From NCBI GenBank assembly GCA_028712845.1, contig JAQTPO010000046.1, positions 1-12,734 on the forward strand: DNA of 12,734 nt, written 5' to 3'. The notes under the pieces are model-generated. The model made no database searches, had not been told where the DNA came from, and saw nothing but the letters and a program-made list of their open reading frames with translations. This document shows positions 6,097-12,734 of this stretch, piece by piece (the stretch's first letter is position 1; the number at the start of each line of letters is the position of its first letter). A program made the translations under genes and the position numbers. This DNA comes from Dehalococcoidales bacterium. Its GTDB lineage: Bacteria > Chloroflexota > Dehalococcoidia > Dehalococcoidales > Fen-1064.

Positions 6097-7125
6097 GTGG
6101 CAAAGGTTTATTATGACAAGGATTGTAATCTAAAGCTATTGAAGGGAAAGGTTATCGGCGTTGTCGGTGGCTTTGGGAATCAGGGACATGCCCATAGCCA
6201 GAACCTGCGGGACAGCGGCTGTAATGTAATCATTTCCGAACTTAAAGGGAGCCAACCGTGGAAAGATGCTGTGGCAGCCGGTTTCAAAGTAATGGAAGCC
6301 GCTGAGATGGCAAAACAAGCCGACCTTATCGTGATGCTGGTCCCCGACCAGACACAAAAGGCTATTTACTACCAGGCAATTGAAAAGAACCTGACCAAAG
6401 GCAAGGCACTGATGTTTGCCCACGGTTTCAATATCCACTATGGACAGATTGTCCCGCCGAAAGATGTAGATGTCATTATGATTGCCCCCAAATCACCTGG
6501 ACGCATGGTAAGACAGCTCTACACCGAAGGCAGAGGCACCCCCGCTCTGGTGGCGGTTTATCAGGATGCCACCGGTAATGCGAAGGATATTGCTTTAGCT
6601 TATGCGCAGGGTTTGGGCGTAAGCCGCGCCGGCATCATCGAGACAACCTTTGAGGAAGAGACGGAGACCGACCTCTTCGGTGAGCAGGCGGTGCTTTGCG
6701 GCGGCGTCAGTTCGCTTATCAAGACGGGTTTCGAGACTCTGGTGGAAGCCGGTTATCAGCCGGAGATTGCCTACTTCGAAGTCCTGCACGAACTTAAACT
6801 TATCGTCGACCTCATTTATCAGGGCGGAATTGCACATATGCGACGCTCCGTCAGCGATACGGCAAAATACGGCGATATCACACGCGGTCCCAGAATCATC
6901 AGTGAGGCTGTTAGAGAAGAGATGGAAGAAGTCCTCGCTGAAATCCAGGATGGCTCCTTTGCCAGAGAATGGATTCTGGAAAATGTGGCAGGCCGCCCGG
7001 TTTACAATGCCCTGCTGAAAATGGATGCAGACCATCCGATTGAAGAGGTAGGAGCGGAACTCCGCCGGATGATGTCCTGGTTGCAGGAACAGCCGTCCAA
7101 GAAAGCGAAAAAAACTAAGAAATAA
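6097..7125 (+). CDS. ilvC: Ketol-acid reductoisomerase (class I)
   Basis: This 342-residue enzyme isomerises and reduces acetolactate or acetohydroxybutyrate using NAD(P)H and Mg2+. The Rossmann motif is GGFGNQG (24-30), in place of the usual GYGSQG. The second beta strand ends [12 protein letters not shown] (44-55), with Glu48 in a region where NADPH enzymes usually read VGLR. Further motifs are [11 protein letters not shown] (106-116), [10 protein letters not shown] (130-139; usually PKGPGH), and the metal ligands Asp192 and Glu196 in [10 protein letters not shown]. Glu228, Glu232 (EVLHELK) and SVSDTA complete the site. The lysine-rich tail (KKAKKTKK) looks disordered. The start is GTG with SD AAGGAG (6085-6090), 6 bases away. 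It follows the stress protein gene closely. The cofactor loop leaves room for NADH use, discussed as a finding. Confidence 0.96.
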   Translation: MAKVYYDKDCNLKLLKGKVIGVVGGFGNQGHAHSQNLRDSGCNVIISELKGSQPWKDAVAAGFKVMEAAEMAKQADLIVMLVPDQTQKAIYYQAIEKNLTKGKALMFAHGFNIHYGQIVPPKDVDVIMIAPKSPGRMVRQLYTEGRGTPALVAVYQDATGNAKDIALAYAQGLGVSRAGIIETTFEEETETDLFGEQAVLCGGVSSLIKTGFETLVEAGYQPEIAYFEVLHELKLIVDLIYQGGIAHMRRSVSDTAKYGDITRGPRIISEAVREEMEEVLAEIQDGSFAREWILENVAGRPVYNALLKMDADHPIEEVGAELRRMMSWLQEQPSKKAKKTKK

Positions 7126-7182
7126 TCAAACAGCACCAATCTCTCAGGATGTGTGCTTGTTTTGAAGACAAGGTGAAGGAAT

Positions 7183-8706
7183 ATGGACAAAGTAACTATT
7201 TTTGACACGACATTAAGAGATGGGGAACAGGCCGCCGGTGGCACACTGAATCTTCAGGAAAAGCTGGAGATAGCCAGGCAACTGGAAAACCTCGGTGTGG
7301 ATGTCATCGAAGCCGGTTTTCCCATCGCTTCGCCCGGGGATTTTGAAGCGGTCAGCGCGATCGCCAGGGAAATACGCAAACCTGTCATCTGCTCACTCAC
7401 CCACGCCAGTGCAGAAGCAGTCGATAGCGCCGCTGAAGCAGTTCAGAAAGCGGCTCACCCGCGTGTGCACGTTTTCCTTTCATCTTCCGAAATCCACCTT
7501 GTTCACCAGTTGAAAAAAAGCCGGGAGGAAATTACTGAGATGGCGTGCAAGATGGTAAAGCGGGCGAAAAAATATGTAGATGACGTCGAGTTTTCCCCGA
7601 TGGATGCCAGCCGCACTGACCCTGTTTACCTGTACCAGATTATCGCCGAGGTCATTAAATGCGGCGCTACTACCATCAATATCCCGGATACGGTCGGCTA
7701 TGCCATCCCCGAAGAATTCGGCAACCTGATTGCAGGCATCTTTAAGAATGTGCCCAATATCGGTAAGACTGTTATCAGCGTCCATTGTCATAATGACCTG
7801 GGGATGGCAGTTGCCAATAGCTTGCAGGCTGTTAAAAATGGCGCACGCCAGGTGGAATGCACCATCAATGGCATCGGGGAGAGAGCGGGGAATGCCTCGC
7901 TGGAAGAAGTCGTAATGGCAATAAAAACCCGTAACGATTTCTTCAATCTCAGCACCGATATCGATACCACCCAGATTTACAAGACCAGCCGTCTCGTGAG
8001 CGAGATGACAGGGTTCATCGTGCAACCGAACAAGGCAATTGTCGGCGCAAATGCTTTCCGTCACGAATCGGGGATTCATCAGGATGGCGTCATAAAGTTA
8101 GCCCGGACTTACGAAATCATGGACCCCAGGACAATCGGTCTGCCCGCCAGTAGCCTGATACTGGGCAAACTTTCCGGGCGTCACGCCTTCAAGGAAAGGC
8201 TGGCAGAACTGGGTTACACGCTGGATGATACGGCTTTTCAACGCGCTTTCAATGCCTTCATTGCTCTGGCTGACAAGAAAAGAGAGGTCGCCGATAAGGA
8301 TATTGAATCTTTACTGGCAGAAGATAAGCGCAATGTTGCCGACACTTACCATCTGGATAGAATACAGGTCACCTGCGGCGACAGGGGCATACCCACTGCC
8401 GCCGTCAGACTTATTGAGCCGGATGGCAAAGCTAAGTCCGATGCCGCCATCGGCACAGGACCGGTGGATGCTGTCTGCAAAGTCATCGATAAAATCATTA
8501 AAATCCCGGATGTTAAGCTTACCGAATTTACCGTTAAGTCCGTTACCGAGGGAATCGATGCCATTGGGGAAGTGCTCATCAGGGTAGAAAGTAAAGGCAT
8601 CACTTACACCGGTCGCGGCGCCGATACGGATATTATTGTTGCCAGCGCCAAAGCCTATGTGAACGCACTGAACCGACTGGCCGCCGCCAGAAAAGCCGCG
8701 AAATAA
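7183..8706 (+). CDS. leuA: 2-isopropylmalate synthase
   Basis: This 507-residue enzyme condenses acetyl-CoA with 2-ketoisovalerate, the committed step to leucine. The TIM-barrel domain starts [17 protein letters not shown] (7-23), with Arg12 and Asp13 at the active site. It carries the metal-binding HCHNDLG (His201, His203) and [14 protein letters not shown] (229-242). The linker contains GKLSGRHAF (328-336). Residues from about 390 to 500 form the LeuA C-terminal allosteric domain, so leucine feedback is likely. That domain, and the full length, argue against a citramalate- or homocitrate-only role. The SD GAAGGA lies 4 bases before the ATG. The 57-base gap after ilvC shows no strong terminator or promoter. 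Confidence 0.95.
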   Translation: MDKVTIFDTTLRDGEQAAGGTLNLQEKLEIARQLENLGVDVIEAGFPIASPGDFEAVSAIAREIRKPVICSLTHASAEAVDSAAEAVQKAAHPRVHVFLSSSEIHLVHQLKKSREEITEMACKMVKRAKKYVDDVEFSPMDASRTDPVYLYQIIAEVIKCGATTINIPDTVGYAIPEEFGNLIAGIFKNVPNIGKTVISVHCHNDLGMAVANSLQAVKNGARQVECTINGIGERAGNASLEEVVMAIKTRNDFFNLSTDIDTTQIYKTSRLVSEMTGFIVQPNKAIVGANAFRHESGIHQDGVIKLARTYEIMDPRTIGLPASSLILGKLSGRHAFKERLAELGYTLDDTAFQRAFNAFIALADKKREVADKDIESLLAEDKRNVADTYHLDRIQVTCGDRGIPTAAVRLIEPDGKAKSDAAIGTGPVDAVCKVIDKIIKIPDVKLTEFTVKSVTEGIDAIGEVLIRVESKGITYTGRGADTDIIVASAKAYVNALNRLAAARKAAK

Positions 8707-8722
8707 ACAGAGGAGTGCCCAA

Positions 8723-9121
8723 ATGCCAGTCCAGTTGGAAATGGTGTTACGTCTTCTGTTAGCAGCGGCTCTCGGCGCAATCATCGGGTTTCAGCGGGAA
8801 CACGTCGGTAAACCGGCAGGCGCCCGCACTCTCGGGCTTATCAGTGCCGGGGCGGCAATGTTCAGCGTAATTTCAATACTGAGCTTTCCCGGGGGAGACC
8901 CTTCCCGGATTGCGGCTGGCGTGGTTACCGGCATCGGTTTTCTGGGCGCCGGTGCAATTCTTCACCGCCACGGTGGCGTTGAAGGGTTAACCACAGCAGC
9001 AACTATCTGGATAGCGGCAGGAATCGGACTGGCGGCAGGCGCAGGATTATATATCATTGCACCGGTAGTTACTGCCATAGCGTTGATTCTCCTTTTACTC
9101 CCGCACAAAGAGATAAAATAG
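8723..9121 (+). CDS. MgtC/SapB-family inner membrane protein (short form)
   Basis: This 132-residue protein is almost entirely hydrophobic, with about four to five membrane helices (roughly 5-23, 36-53, 62-80, 90-108, 110-127). Family signatures are GFQREHVGKPAGARTLGLIS near the N-terminus and VTGIGFLGAGAIL followed by VEGLTTAATIWIAAGIGLAAG. The C-terminal cytoplasmic ACT-like domain of Salmonella MgtC is absent, so this is the short SapB/YhiD-like form. Family roles include magnesium limitation, acid stress and ATP-synthase modulation; none can be assigned from sequence. The ATG has SD GAGGAG, and the gene starts 16 bases after leuA, as part of the operon. Confidence 0.88.
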   Translation: MPVQLEMVLRLLLAAALGAIIGFQREHVGKPAGARTLGLISAGAAMFSVISILSFPGGDPSRIAAGVVTGIGFLGAGAILHRHGGVEGLTTAATIWIAAGIGLAAGAGLYIIAPVVTAIALILLLLPHKEIK

Positions 9122-9138
9122 AAGTACAGGAGAGTAAA

Positions 9139-9705
9139 ATGAATCAGAATCCTCCTCCAGAATTAAATGCTACCGAGAGAGAATTACTAAAAATGGAATA
9201 TGAACAGCTATGTCAAGACTACCGACAGCATGATAAATATGTATTGGATAAATTAACCGCAGCAGGAATACTATTTGGGTTATTAGGTATTGCAGTATCT
9301 CAGATACAAGATTTTTGGATAAAGATTGTACTCCTTTTTCTCGGTGGCTTATTTGGATGCATTTGTAGTATCTCCGTTGCCAAAGATACCTACTACCGAG
9401 ATGGTTATGGGAAAATAATAACGGGACTGTCTAAGAAACTCGGTATCTGGGATAAAATGAAAAATCTAAACGCCGAGGGGTATTTTGCCGATAGCCTCAA
9501 ACCTGAGAGAGCCGATAAAGAGCTTCAGCTTTTAAGGCAAATACACATAAAACCCGAAAAATCATCGATTGTGTTACCCCGCAGGTTAAGAAATTTTCTT
9601 ATTAATCGCAAGACATTTAGGTGGATTTTATTCTTCTATCTAACGGCAACCGTATCTTTCTGGGGCATTCTTGTTGGTACGGTAATCGGTTATTTTTTGT
9701 ATTGA
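9139..9705 (+). CDS. Membrane protein of unknown function, three predicted helices, AT-rich
   Basis: I do not recognise a family with confidence. The 188-residue protein has a charged N-terminus with a heptad-like stretch (about 11-40). Two adjacent hydrophobic helices follow (about 40-58 and 61-80), then a polar middle of about 75 residues rich in Lys/Glu. A third helix lies at the very C-terminus (161-187, [19 protein letters not shown]). Base and codon use is visibly more AT-rich than in the flanking leuA and leuC, which suggests acquisition. The SD AGGAG is well placed before ATG 9139, and the gene sits 17 bases after the MgtC-like gene and 34 before leuC. No active-site motif is visible. 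Confidence 0.8.
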   Translation: MNQNPPPELNATERELLKMEYEQLCQDYRQHDKYVLDKLTAAGILFGLLGIAVSQIQDFWIKIVLLFLGGLFGCICSISVAKDTYYRDGYGKIITGLSKKLGIWDKMKNLNAEGYFADSLKPERADKELQLLRQIHIKPEKSSIVLPRRLRNFLINRKTFRWILFFYLTATVSFWGILVGTVIGYFLY

Positions 9706-9739
9706 CAATAGTTTTAGAAACTTAGAAAGGAAACCAAAA

Positions 9740-10996
9740 ATGAATCTAGCTGAAAAAATCCTCGCCGCACATTGCGGGAAAAAGAAATTGTCTCCGGGCG
9801 AGTTCATCAATGTCAAAGCCGACCTCATCCTCAGTAATGACATCACTGCGCCCATTGCTATCAAAGAGTTCCGCAAGATCGGCGTCAAAAAGGTCTTCGA
9901 CCCGAAAAAAATCGTGATGGTCGCCGACCATTTTGTGCCGAATAAAGACATTACCTCTGCCGAACAGAGCAAGTTTATGCGTGACTTTGCTTATGAGCAG
10001 AGCATTATGTACTATGACGTCGGGCAGATGGGCATCGAGCACTGCCTCCTGCCTGAAAAAGGTCTGGTTTTACCCGGCGATGTCATCATCGGTGCGGACT
10101 CGCATACCTGCACCTATGGCGCCGTGGGGGCTTTTGCTACCGGTATGGGTTCTACCGATATTGCCGCCGCCATGGCAACCGGCGATATCTGGATGAAAGT
10201 GCCGAACACTATCAAATTTGTTTATCACGGTAAACTGGGCAAGTGGGTCGGGGGGAAAGACCTGATTCTTTACACCATCGGGCAGATTGGCGTCGATGGT
10301 GCGCTCTATGCCGCAATGGAGTTTACCGGCGAGGCAATTGACGACCTGCCGATGGACGGACGCTTCACGATGGCGAATATGGCGATTGAAGCCGGCGGCA
10401 AGGCAGGCATTTTCCATGTCGATAAGAAAACACTGGATTATGTAAAGTCTCGCGCCGCCCGACCGTACAAGGTCATTGAACCGGATGCTGACGCCGCATA
10501 CGCGCAGGTCATTGAGTACAACGTCTCCAAAATGGAGCCACAGGTATCTCTACCGCATTTACCCTCGAATGCCAAACCGGTCAGCCAGTTAGGCAAGATT
10601 GAGATTGACCAGGCGGTCATCGGCAGTTGCACGAACGGCAGAATCAGCGACCTCCGTATTGCCGCCGGGATTTTGAAGGGCAGAAAAGTACATCCCCGAC
10701 TACGCTGTATCGTCATCCCCGGCACCCAGCAGATTTATCTGGATGCGATGCACGAAGGTCTGATTGAAACCTTTATCAATGCCGGCGCCGTGGTCAGCAC
10801 GCCCACCTGCGGGCCCTGTCTGGGCGGCTATATGGGAATTCTGGCAGCCGGAGAAAAGGCTGTCTCCACCACCAACCGCAACTTCGTCGGCAGGATGGGG
10901 AGCACTAAGTCAGAGGTATATCTGGCAGGTCCGGCGGTCGCCGCCGCCAGCGCCATTACGGGGAGAATATCCAATCCGGAGGAAGTGACAGCGTAG
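9740..10996 (+). CDS. leuC: 3-isopropylmalate dehydratase large subunit
   Basis: This 418-residue aconitase-family subunit isomerises 2- to 3-isopropylmalate with LeuD. Motifs in order are [10 protein letters not shown] (61-70), [25 protein letters not shown] (117-140), the cluster cysteine Cys297 in [11 protein letters not shown], and Cys357 and Cys360 in [20 protein letters not shown] (381-388) follows. These give the three [4Fe-4S] ligands and the substrate-binding residues. The length places it in the compact LeuC/HacA group, not the ~470-residue enterobacterial form. The SD is AAAGGA, 10 bases before ATG. The partner leuD lies more than 1 kb downstream, behind inserted DNA, whereas the two are normally adjacent. 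Confidence 0.95.
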   Translation: MNLAEKILAAHCGKKKLSPGEFINVKADLILSNDITAPIAIKEFRKIGVKKVFDPKKIVMVADHFVPNKDITSAEQSKFMRDFAYEQSIMYYDVGQMGIEHCLLPEKGLVLPGDVIIGADSHTCTYGAVGAFATGMGSTDIAAAMATGDIWMKVPNTIKFVYHGKLGKWVGGKDLILYTIGQIGVDGALYAAMEFTGEAIDDLPMDGRFTMANMAIEAGGKAGIFHVDKKTLDYVKSRAARPYKVIEPDADAAYAQVIEYNVSKMEPQVSLPHLPSNAKPVSQLGKIEIDQAVIGSCTNGRISDLRIAAGILKGRKVHPRLRCIVIPGTQQIYLDAMHEGLIETFINAGAVVSTPTCGPCLGGYMGILAAGEKAVSTTNRNFVGRMGSTKSEVYLAGPAVAAASAITGRISNPEEVTA

Positions 10997-11130
10997 TTGT
11001 CATCCAGAAGAAATAGTGTCATTGCGAATGAATATGAAGCAATCTCAGGGTGGTGGGGTACGCCTCCCCTCTCTGTGATAGCCGCAAGGAGTTTATCCTG
11101 AGCATGGCGAAGGCCTCGCAATAACAACGG
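10997..11130. repeat. Type B repeat, copy upstream of GIY-YIG gene 2
   Basis: After the leuC stop, a short remnant resembling type C (GTCATCCAGAAG) precedes a type B element at 11018-11127. Bases 11018-11084 match 11458-11524 without gaps at an offset of 440, with six mismatches. Its right part carries a different insert, including GGAGTTTATCCTGAGCATGG, before the closing CTCGCAATAACAA. That insert resembles another dispersed palindromic repeat nested in the loop. Confidence 0.75.
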
Positions 11131-11448
11131 GTGGGAAAGAGGCTAGAGGGTATTAGTAACAAGCAATACTATGTATATATTATGACTAACAAAGCTAATA
11201 CGGTATTTTATACTGGATTAACCAATGACCTGTTAAAGAGAATAACCGTACATAAGGAAAAAACAAATGATGGTTTTACGAAACGTTATAAAATATCTAA
11301 GTTAGTTTACTATGAAGTTTGTGAGAACGTGGAAGGTGCTATTTTAAGAGAGAAACAAATCAAGGCAGGGTCAAGACAAAAGAAAATTGACCTGATTGTA
11401 AGTATGAATAACGGTTGGAATGATTTGTATGACGAATTAACAAAATAA
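11131..11448 (+). CDS. GIY-YIG endonuclease-like single-domain protein, copy 2
   Basis: This encodes about 105 residues from GTG 11131. The conserved part begins KQYYVYIMTNKANTVFYTGL. The second half-motif reads FYTGLTNDLLKR (T in place of the usual I/V before G), followed by DGFTKRYKISKLVYYE and the glutamate in ILREKQIKAG. The C-terminus DLYDEL is typical of this small family. The start is uncertain: GTG 11131 has no good Shine-Dalgarno and adds residues not expected in the family, while the next in-frame ATG (11182) would cut off part of the fold. The gene may be weakly translated or decaying. It is AT-rich compared with leuC and leuD, lies between two direct type B repeats, and shares an identical 23-base block (11269-11291) with the copy at 538-560. 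Confidence 0.75.
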   Translation: MGKRLEGISNKQYYVYIMTNKANTVFYTGLTNDLLKRITVHKEKTNDGFTKRYKISKLVYYEVCENVEGAILREKQIKAGSRQKKIDLIVSMNNGWNDLYDELTK

Positions 11449-11457
11449 CACAGCATC

Positions 11458-11555
11458 GTCATTGCGAATGAATATGAAGCAATCCCCGGGTGACGGGGTA
11501 TCCCTCCCCTCTCTGTGATAGCCGAGCCCCGATTGCATCGGGGCTCGCAACGACA
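11458..11555. repeat. Type B repeat, copy downstream of GIY-YIG gene 2
   Basis: The left 27 bases (11458-11484) equal 11018-11044 exactly. The right half forms the perfect hairpin GAGCCCCGAT (11524-11533) / ATCGGGGCTC (11537-11546) with loop TGC, and then the closing arm GCAACGACAAT. The inner hairpin resembles the one at 931-947. The element ends 5 bases before the duplicated leuD start. Confidence 0.8.
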
Positions 11556-11560
11556 ATATT

Positions 11561-11611
11561 AAAGGAGAACTCACATGTTAAAAGGCACGGTACATAAATA
11601 CGGCGCAAATG
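11561..11611 (+). repeat. 51-bp direct repeat, left copy (duplicated leuD start)
   Basis: This copy matches 12012-12062 over 51 bases with a single difference (A at 11598, G at 12049), which is synonymous in the leuD frame (AAA/AAG, Lys). It carries the leuD Shine-Dalgarno AAAGGAG, the ATG and the first 12 codons. The right copy is the start of the real leuD. The two copies exactly bound hicAB. Confidence 0.95.
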
Positions 11612-11622
11612 AAAGTACGTGA
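11575..11622 (+). pseudogene. Truncated leuD 5' fragment acting as a 15-codon upstream ORF
   Basis: The left copy of the duplication opens a frame [15 protein letters not shown], of which the first 12 residues are LeuD; the frame then runs into hicA sequence and stops at TGA 11620-11622. It keeps the strong leuD ribosome site AAAGGAG. It overlaps the start of hicA by 14 bases in another frame, so ribosomes recruited here end just inside hicA. This fragment cannot be a functional enzyme. Confidence 0.85.
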
Positions 11623-11800
11623 TATAATCAAGCTGGTTGAAGCTGATGGCTGGTACCTTGTCGTCGTTCGGGGTAGCCATCGCCAGTATAAACATCATGC
11701 CAAATCAGGGAGGGTTACCATCGCTGGTAACCCAAGTCACGATATAGCCCCCGGCACATTAAACAGTATTTTGAAACAAGCAGGGTTAAAGGAGCATTAA
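11609..11800 (+). CDS. hicA: HicA-type mRNA interferase toxin
   Basis: This 63-residue protein shows the double-stranded-RNA-binding-like HicA fold: MKVRDIIKLVEADGWYLVVV, then RGSHRQYKHH with the catalytic His24, VTIAGNPSHDIAPGTLNSILKQAGL and a short end. HicA toxins cleave mRNA and are neutralised by HicB. Length and all conserved segments are intact, so the toxin is probably active. There is no Shine-Dalgarno sequence upstream; the ATG is formed at the junction with the duplicated leuD start, and the upstream 15-codon frame overlaps it. Toxin translation should therefore be weak and coupled. hicB starts 2 bases after the stop. Confidence 0.93.
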   Translation: MKVRDIIKLVEADGWYLVVVRGSHRQYKHHAKSGRVTIAGNPSHDIAPGTLNSILKQAGLKEH

Positions 11801-11802
11801 TT

Positions 11803-12012
11803 ATGAAAAAGTATCTCATCGTCTTTGAAAAGACATCGAACAACTTTTCAGCTTACCTGCCGGATTTGCCCGGCTGTATTGCCACGGGTAAAACACGTAC
11901 TGAGGTGGAAAAGAATATTAGAGAGGCAATTGCTCTTCATCTTCAAGGAATGAGAGCGGATGGCAACTCCCTGCCTGAACCCACATCCTACACGGAGCTT
12001 GTTGAAGTATAA
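11803..12012 (+). CDS. hicB: HicB-type antitoxin (short form)
   Basis: This 69-residue protein has the partial RNase H-like HicB fold: [53 protein letters not shown], then [13 protein letters not shown]. It should bind and inhibit HicA. The extra C-terminal DNA-binding domain found in longer HicB proteins is missing, so self-regulation by operator binding is less likely and expression probably follows the leu operon. A strong SD, AAAGGAG (11788-11794), lies 8 bases before the ATG, so more antitoxin than toxin should be made. The stop TAA ends on the first base of the right 51-bp repeat. Confidence 0.92.
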   Translation: MKKYLIVFEKTSNNFSAYLPDLPGCIATGKTRTEVEKNIREAIALHLQGMRADGNSLPEPTSYTELVEV

Positions 12013-12062
12013 AAGGAGAACTCACATGTTAAAAGGCACGGTACATAAGTACGGCGCAAATG
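12012..12062 (+). repeat. 51-bp direct repeat, right copy (functional leuD start)
   Basis: This is the partner of 11561-11611, with one mismatch in 51 bases. It supplies the working leuD Shine-Dalgarno (AAAGGAG, 12012-12018), start codon and first codons. Homologous recombination between the two copies would remove hicAB cleanly and leave one intact leuD. Confidence 0.95.
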
Positions 12063-12523
12063 TGGATACGGATGCCATCATCCCCGCCCGCTACCTGAAT
12101 GTCTCGGAGGCGGAACTGCTGGCAAAACACTGCATGGAGGATATTGACCTCGACTTCGTGAAAAGGGTCAAGCGTGGTGATATAATTGTAGCGGATACCA
12201 ACTTCGGTTGCGGGTCATCCAGAGAGCATGCGCCGCTGGCAATCAAGACTTCGGGCATTTCCTGCGTGATTGGCAAGAGTTTTGCGCGCATCTTCTTCCG
12301 CAATGCCATCAATATCGGCTTGCCCCTGCTGGAAAGCGAAGCCGCTGTGAACGGCATTAAGAACGGCGATACCGTAGAAGTCGACTTAGAAAAAGGGGTG
12401 ATTAAGAATCTGACCTCAGGGAAGCAGTTTACTGCCAAGCCTTATCCTGAGTTCATGAGCCAGCTGGTGAAGACCGGCGGGTTGATTGAATACACCAGGC
12501 AGAGAGTAGCAAAAGGGAAATGA
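12026..12523 (+). CDS. leuD: 3-isopropylmalate dehydratase small subunit
   Basis: This 165-residue swivelling-domain partner of LeuC matches the short LeuD group in length. Motifs are [20 protein letters not shown] (6-25), [20 protein letters not shown], the characteristic active-site loop, and [20 protein letters not shown] start it at ATG 12026, 7 bases after AAAGGAG. An in-frame ATG at 11960 lies inside hicB and would add unrelated residues. The gene is intact even though its first 12 codons were duplicated by the hicAB insertion. leuB follows 100 bases later, across a palindromic repeat. Confidence 0.96.
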   Translation: MLKGTVHKYGANVDTDAIIPARYLNVSEAELLAKHCMEDIDLDFVKRVKRGDIIVADTNFGCGSSREHAPLAIKTSGISCVIGKSFARIFFRNAINIGLPLLESEAAVNGIKNGDTVEVDLEKGVIKNLTSGKQFTAKPYPEFMSQLVKTGGLIEYTRQRVAKGK

Positions 12524-12532
12524 CGCCGTAGC

Positions 12533-12597
12533 GTCATCCCGACGGAAGTCGGGATCCAGAAAATTAATAAATAGATTCCCGCTTTCGCAGGAATGAC
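12533..12597. repeat. Type C palindromic element between leuD and leuB
   Basis: Two hairpins stand side by side. ATCCCGAC (12536-12543) pairs with GTCGGGAT (12548-12555) around a GGAA loop. ATTCCCGC (12575-12582) pairs with GCAGGAAT (12587-12594) with one mismatch. The outer GTCAT/ATGAC ends pair with each other. The arm sequence is the one seen at 28-50 and 768-816. No T-run follows, so it should not end transcription, but the RNA fold could affect message stability between leuD and leuB. Confidence 0.7.
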
Positions 12598-12623
12598 AAT
12601 AAGAAATAACAGGAGTTAAACAA

Positions 12624-12734
12624 GTGGCAAAATTCAAAATCGTAGTTACCGCCGGCGATGGCATCGGGCCGGAAGTCGCCAATGAAGGGGTCAAAGTACT
12701 GAAAGCAATCGGCAAGAAATACGGCCATACCTTT
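12624..12734 (+). CDS. leuB: 3-isopropylmalate dehydrogenase, N-terminal part (runs off window)
   Basis: Only 37 codons are present: GTG start, then [33 protein letters not shown] and two more residues. The GDGIGPEV segment (11-18) is the N-terminal nucleotide-binding signature of the isocitrate/isopropylmalate dehydrogenase family. Position right after leuD makes LeuB, the oxidative decarboxylation of 3-isopropylmalate, much more likely than isocitrate dehydrogenase. SD AGGAG (12611-12615) lies 8 bases before the GTG. Residues that separate LeuB from homoisocitrate dehydrogenase lie beyond the window. Confidence 0.88.
   Translation, partial: MAKFKIVVTAGDGIGPEVANEGVKVLKAIGKKYGHTF

Noticed and set aside
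7126..7182. Terminator or promoter between ilvC and leuA
   Set aside because: Only a weak CTTGT/ACAAG stem is visible, with no T-run, and no convincing -35/-10 pair.
11960..12025. Upstream in-frame start for leuD
   Set aside because: It lies within hicB and would add unrelated residues; ATG 12026 has a strong ribosome site and matches the family N-terminus.
11561..12062. hicAB insertion as a standard transposon or integron cassette
   Set aside because: There are no terminal inverted repeats, transposase, integrase or attC-like site; a 51-bp target duplication is far longer than typical transposon duplications.

Overview
The window holds a nearly complete branched-chain amino acid operon, all on the + strand. 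The order is ilvD - ilvB - ilvN - (universal stress protein) - ilvC - leuA - (MgtC-like) - (membrane protein) - leuC - (GIY-YIG protein) - hicA - hicB - leuD - leuB (cut by the window end). Together these genes encode the shared isoleucine/valine steps (acetohydroxyacid synthase, ketol-acid reductoisomerase, dihydroxyacid dehydratase) and the leucine branch (isopropylmalate synthase, isomerase, dehydrogenase). The LeuC/LeuD pair is of the compact type (418 and 165 residues) common in archaea and several deep bacterial lineages, and IlvD is of the PGH type expected to carry a [4Fe-4S] cluster. With roughly 50% GC, this gene order and many small palindromic intergenic repeats, I infer an anaerobic bacterium, perhaps a Chloroflexota/Dehalococcoidia relative. 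That assignment is inference only.

Bases 1-960 carry no operon genes. They are packed with short palindromic dispersed repeats of three sequence types, called A, B and C here, with one small GIY-YIG endonuclease-like gene at 430-747. Bases 961-1141 form the operon control region. A strong promoter (TTGACA, 17 bp, extended -10 TGTTATCTT) is followed within a few bases by a 17-codon ORF, MNILTFSLVLIVTYSSQ, with five branched-chain codons in a row. A GC-rich hairpin with nine T's comes next, then ilvD. This is the layout of a ribosome-mediated transcription attenuator, and the leader peptide appears to be translated from an almost leaderless 5' end.

Bases 1142-10996 are tightly packed biosynthetic genes with good Shine-Dalgarno sites. 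Three non-pathway genes are spliced in: a two-domain universal stress protein, a MgtC/SapB-like membrane protein and an AT-rich three-helix membrane protein.

Bases 10997-12025 separate leuC from leuD and are the most unusual part. A second GIY-YIG gene lies between two direct copies of the type B repeat (61 of 67 bases identical, offset 440 bp). Directly after it, a hicAB toxin-antitoxin pair sits exactly between two copies of a 51-bp sequence that carries the leuD ribosome site and first 12 leuD codons. The pair therefore interrupted leuD, and the duplication rebuilt an intact leuD behind it. The toxin gene has no ribosome site of its own and uses an ATG supplied by the leuD duplication, while the antitoxin has a strong one. 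A type C palindromic repeat separates leuD from leuB.

The two GIY-YIG genes, each nested among direct copies of a different palindromic repeat family, suggest a possible nuclease/repeat mobile unit. The duplication around hicAB suggests recent insertion of a cassette made of coding sequence only.
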